Assembly: GCA_022647575.1 (NCBI GenBank)
Contig: JALCKY010000004.1
Location: 62,001 to 126,000 of the forward strand
From: Lachnospiraceae bacterium
Lineage (GTDB): Bacteria; Bacillota; Clostridia; Lachnospirales; Lachnospiraceae
DNA length: 64,000 nt
Direction of reading: 5' to 3'
Positions 62,372 through 64,000 of the stretch are shown one piece after another; the first letter of the stretch is position 1, and each line of letters starts with the position of its first letter. Both the position numbers and the translations under genes were made by a program. The notes below the pieces were generated by a model. The model saw nothing but the letters and a program-made list of their open reading frames with translations. It did not search any database and was not told the origin of the DNA.

Positions 62372-63151
62372 TTACTGTTTTTCCCTGTCGCTGCGTATCA
62401 GTTCCCGGACTGCTTCCACGGCAATCCGTATCGCCGCATCCGTATCGTGGACAACAGGATTCTCCAGGCCTTTCTTTTCCCGCTCCTGGTTCGCCATGAC
62501 CAGGAACAGCGAGCCGACGCGTACGCGAAGGAAAGAGCCTGCGATAAATAAGGCTGCCGATTCCATTTCAGAAGCAAGGCATCCCATGCGGATCCATGCT
62601 TCCCACTTGTTCTGAAGTTCATAGGAAACCGGCATGATTTCAGGATTGTGCTGGCCGTAAAAAGCATCCTTGCATTCCACGACCCCGACATGATAAGTCT
62701 GCTTTAATTTCACCGATGCGGAAATAATGGCATTCAGGACGTCGATATCCGGAACCGCAGGATATTCGATCGGAGCGTATTCCTTGCTGGTTCCTTCCAT
62801 GCGGACGGCACCGGAAGCGATGACGATATCACCTGATTTGACATCGGTCTGCATGCCCCCGCAGGTGCCGATCCGGATAAAGGTCTTCGCTCCGCATTTC
62901 GTAAGCTCCTCAAGGGCAATGGAAGCCGACGGACCGCCGATTCCTGTGGAAGTAACCGAAACCTTCGTGCCGTCCAGCGTTCCGCTGTAGGTCATGAACT
63001 CACGGCTGTCTGCTATTTTTACCGGATTGTCGAAATACTGAGCAATCTTGACGCATCGCTTGGGATCGCCGGGCAGAATGACGTACTGACCGATTTCCTC
63101 CGGTGACGTCTGGATGTGATACTGCCTGTTCGGGTCTTCAGAATAATGCAT
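62372..63151 (-). CDS. udp: Uridine phosphorylase
   Basis: 259 residues, nucleoside phosphorylase-1 fold. Seen: [20 protein letters not shown] near residue 28, [33 protein letters not shown] near 67, [14 protein letters not shown] near 158, and [30 protein letters not shown] near 190. The QHNPE loop and the length favour uridine over purine substrates. AAGGAGG lies seven bases before the ATG. It begins the intact part of the nucleoside salvage operon. Confidence 0.93.
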   Translation of the reverse strand: MHYSEDPNRQYHIQTSPEEIGQYVILPGDPKRCVKIAQYFDNPVKIADSREFMTYSGTLDGTKVSVTSTGIGGPSASIALEELTKCGAKTFIRIGTCGGMQTDVKSGDIVIASGAVRMEGTSKEYAPIEYPAVPDIDVLNAIISASVKLKQTYHVGVVECKDAFYGQHNPEIMPVSYELQNKWEAWIRMGCLASEMESAALFIAGSFLRVRVGSLFLVMANQEREKKGLENPVVHDTDAAIRIAVEAVRELIRSDREKQ

Positions 63152-63191
63152 AAGCTTTGCCCTCCTTTAGACCTTGTTATTATATCATGCC

Positions 63192-64000
63192 TCATGCCCT
63201 GCTGTCGCCGGAATTCAGCACTTTTTCCGGTTTGACCAGATGCCCGAAAGTAACCGGATGCACGGTCGCCGTCACAGAAGTGCTGATGATATCCTTCACG
63301 CCGTTTTCCATCAGGGACTTGACGAAAGTCAGATTCAGATAGCCCGGCGATTTATTGACAAAATCCAGTCCGTCCTCGATGATGTCCTCGCCGGGTGATT
63401 CGTTCCAGCGCACCTCAAGGTCATCCCCCTCGAAATAAAGCTTGATCTTGCGGGTTCCGGCTTCTTCCAGGAAATCCGCTTTCAGGATCAGCGTGAGCCT
63501 CTCCTTTTCATCGCGGGCAATCGTCCCCTGCGTTCCCACATAATAAGGTTCGCCGTGAACCGTGATTTCCGAAATCTCCGCGGAACCTATGCCGACCTTC
63601 AGGGTATGCACTTCTTCGCCTTCATGGAAGTCCACTGCCAGATGGCGGTCTTCTTCCCGGAAGTCGATCTGCGAAATGCCGTCCGTGAAATTATTGTGGA
63701 ATACCTGCATGACCAGCGGGAAAAGACCGACCTGCTTCTGATCAAGTTCGTATTTCCTTCCCTTCAGCATGGAAATGAGATCTGCCTCTCCGACTTCCGG
63801 ACGGTACGCACTCCGCCTCTCTCCCCAGCCTCCGCGCACGATGCAGGGCAGATGGACCTCTTTCCCTTCCAGTCTCCGGACCGTGCTCCTCAGCTCCAAT
63901 GCTCCGGCGGTGTCCTCAGGCAGCGCCTCCTCTGAAGGTTCATAGCCCGCACCGAAATACCCGCGGATGATATCCGTCAGATTTCCTTCCTGGGTCATTT
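63192..64000 (-). CDS. C-terminal part of an unidentified protein, runs off the window
   Basis: Open to the right edge; the ATG at 63998 need not be the start. The 268 visible residues have no signal peptide or membrane segment. They look like a predominantly beta C-terminal region (KVGIGSAEISEITVHGEPYYVGTQGTIARDEKERLTLILKADFLEEAG), preceded by a charged helical part. The layout resembles the C-terminal extension of serine hydrolases of the beta-lactamase/penicillin-binding type, but the catalytic part is outside the window. The ending HPVTFGHLVKPEKVLNSGDSRA is followed by udp 40 bases on. Confidence 0.5.
   Translation of the reverse strand, partial: MTQEGNLTDIIRGYFGAGYEPSEEALPEDTAGALELRSTVRRLEGKEVHLPCIVRGGWGERRSAYRPEVGEADLISMLKGRKYELDQKQVGLFPLVMQVFHNNFTDGISQIDFREEDRHLAVDFHEGEEVHTLKVGIGSAEISEITVHGEPYYVGTQGTIARDEKERLTLILKADFLEEAGTRKIKLYFEGDDLEVRWNESPGEDIIEDGLDFVNKSPGYLNLTFVKSLMENGVKDIISTSVTATVHPVTFGHLVKPEKVLNSGDSRA

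Noticed and set aside
1-64000. Insertion sequences, prophage, integrases, attachment sites, tRNA genes
   Set aside because: None recognised on either strand; apart from the NUMOD1-like gene and repeats there is no sign of a mobile element.

Overview
The window looks like a chromosome segment of an anaerobic, fermentative Clostridia/Lachnospiraceae-type Firmicute. This is inferred from the gene order cysE-cysS-mrnC-rlmB-sigH, strong AGGAGG ribosome binding sites, Mini-RNase III, an LTA-synthase-family enzyme, YesM/YesN-type two-component proteins, a c-di-GMP-I riboswitch, and paaK with an ACT-domain protein. Base composition is balanced to moderately GC-rich by eye. Most genes lie on the minus strand in tight operons joined by ATGA-type stop/start overlaps. 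No tRNA, rRNA, CRISPR, transposase or phage gene was found. The only stretch over 300 bases without a protein gene (19764-20121) carries a riboswitch, two terminators and two promoters.

1-8.8 kb: the end of a GPH-type permease, a tiny membrane protein, metY with an MFS permease and a small membrane protein, a 64-residue NUMOD1-like protein, and the housekeeping operon cysE-cysS-mrnC-rlmB-sigH. 8.8-20.1 kb: the most interesting part. A c-di-GMP-I (GEMM-I) riboswitch precedes an ECF sigma factor, two small membrane proteins and a PrsW-type membrane protease. After a terminator come a small membrane protein, a 2432-residue lipoprotein with InlB-like and MBG-like domains, and a translationally coupled trypsin-like S1C protease. 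This resembles a c-di-GMP-gated envelope signalling and cell-surface system.

20.1-32.5 kb: ispF; a Gld-type ABC export operon (ATPase, permease, GldG-like, DUF4340); paaK with an ACT protein; an Ldh2-type dehydrogenase with malic enzyme (plus strand); and molybdenum cofactor genes (moaC, moaA, moaB/mog, MOSC). 32.8-39.2 kb: L-fucose catabolism (lactaldehyde dehydrogenase, FGGY kinase, fucU, fucI, divergent AraC regulator); no fuculose-phosphate aldolase is present in the window. 39.3-41.9 kb: an LTA-synthase-family enzyme and an uncharacterised protein.

42-59.2 kb: a sugar/polyol catabolic region. It holds FSA/transaldolase and a PfkB kinase, an ABC sugar importer with two permeases, a binding protein-histidine kinase-response regulator triad, and the operon fba-lacI-FGGY kinase-gatD-like-aldo/keto reductase. 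The fba and pfkB promoters share the palindrome CGAAACGTTTCG, with two copies bracketing the fba promoter 59 bp apart, which makes LacI self-regulation likely. 59.2-64 kb: nucleoside salvage (udp, deoD, cdd) after the C-terminal part of an unidentified protein, ending in a LacI-like sensor plus GGDEF gene broken by four apparent single-base frameshifts. A recurring oddity is short tandem repeats, with a different unit each time, in the gaps between minus-strand genes.
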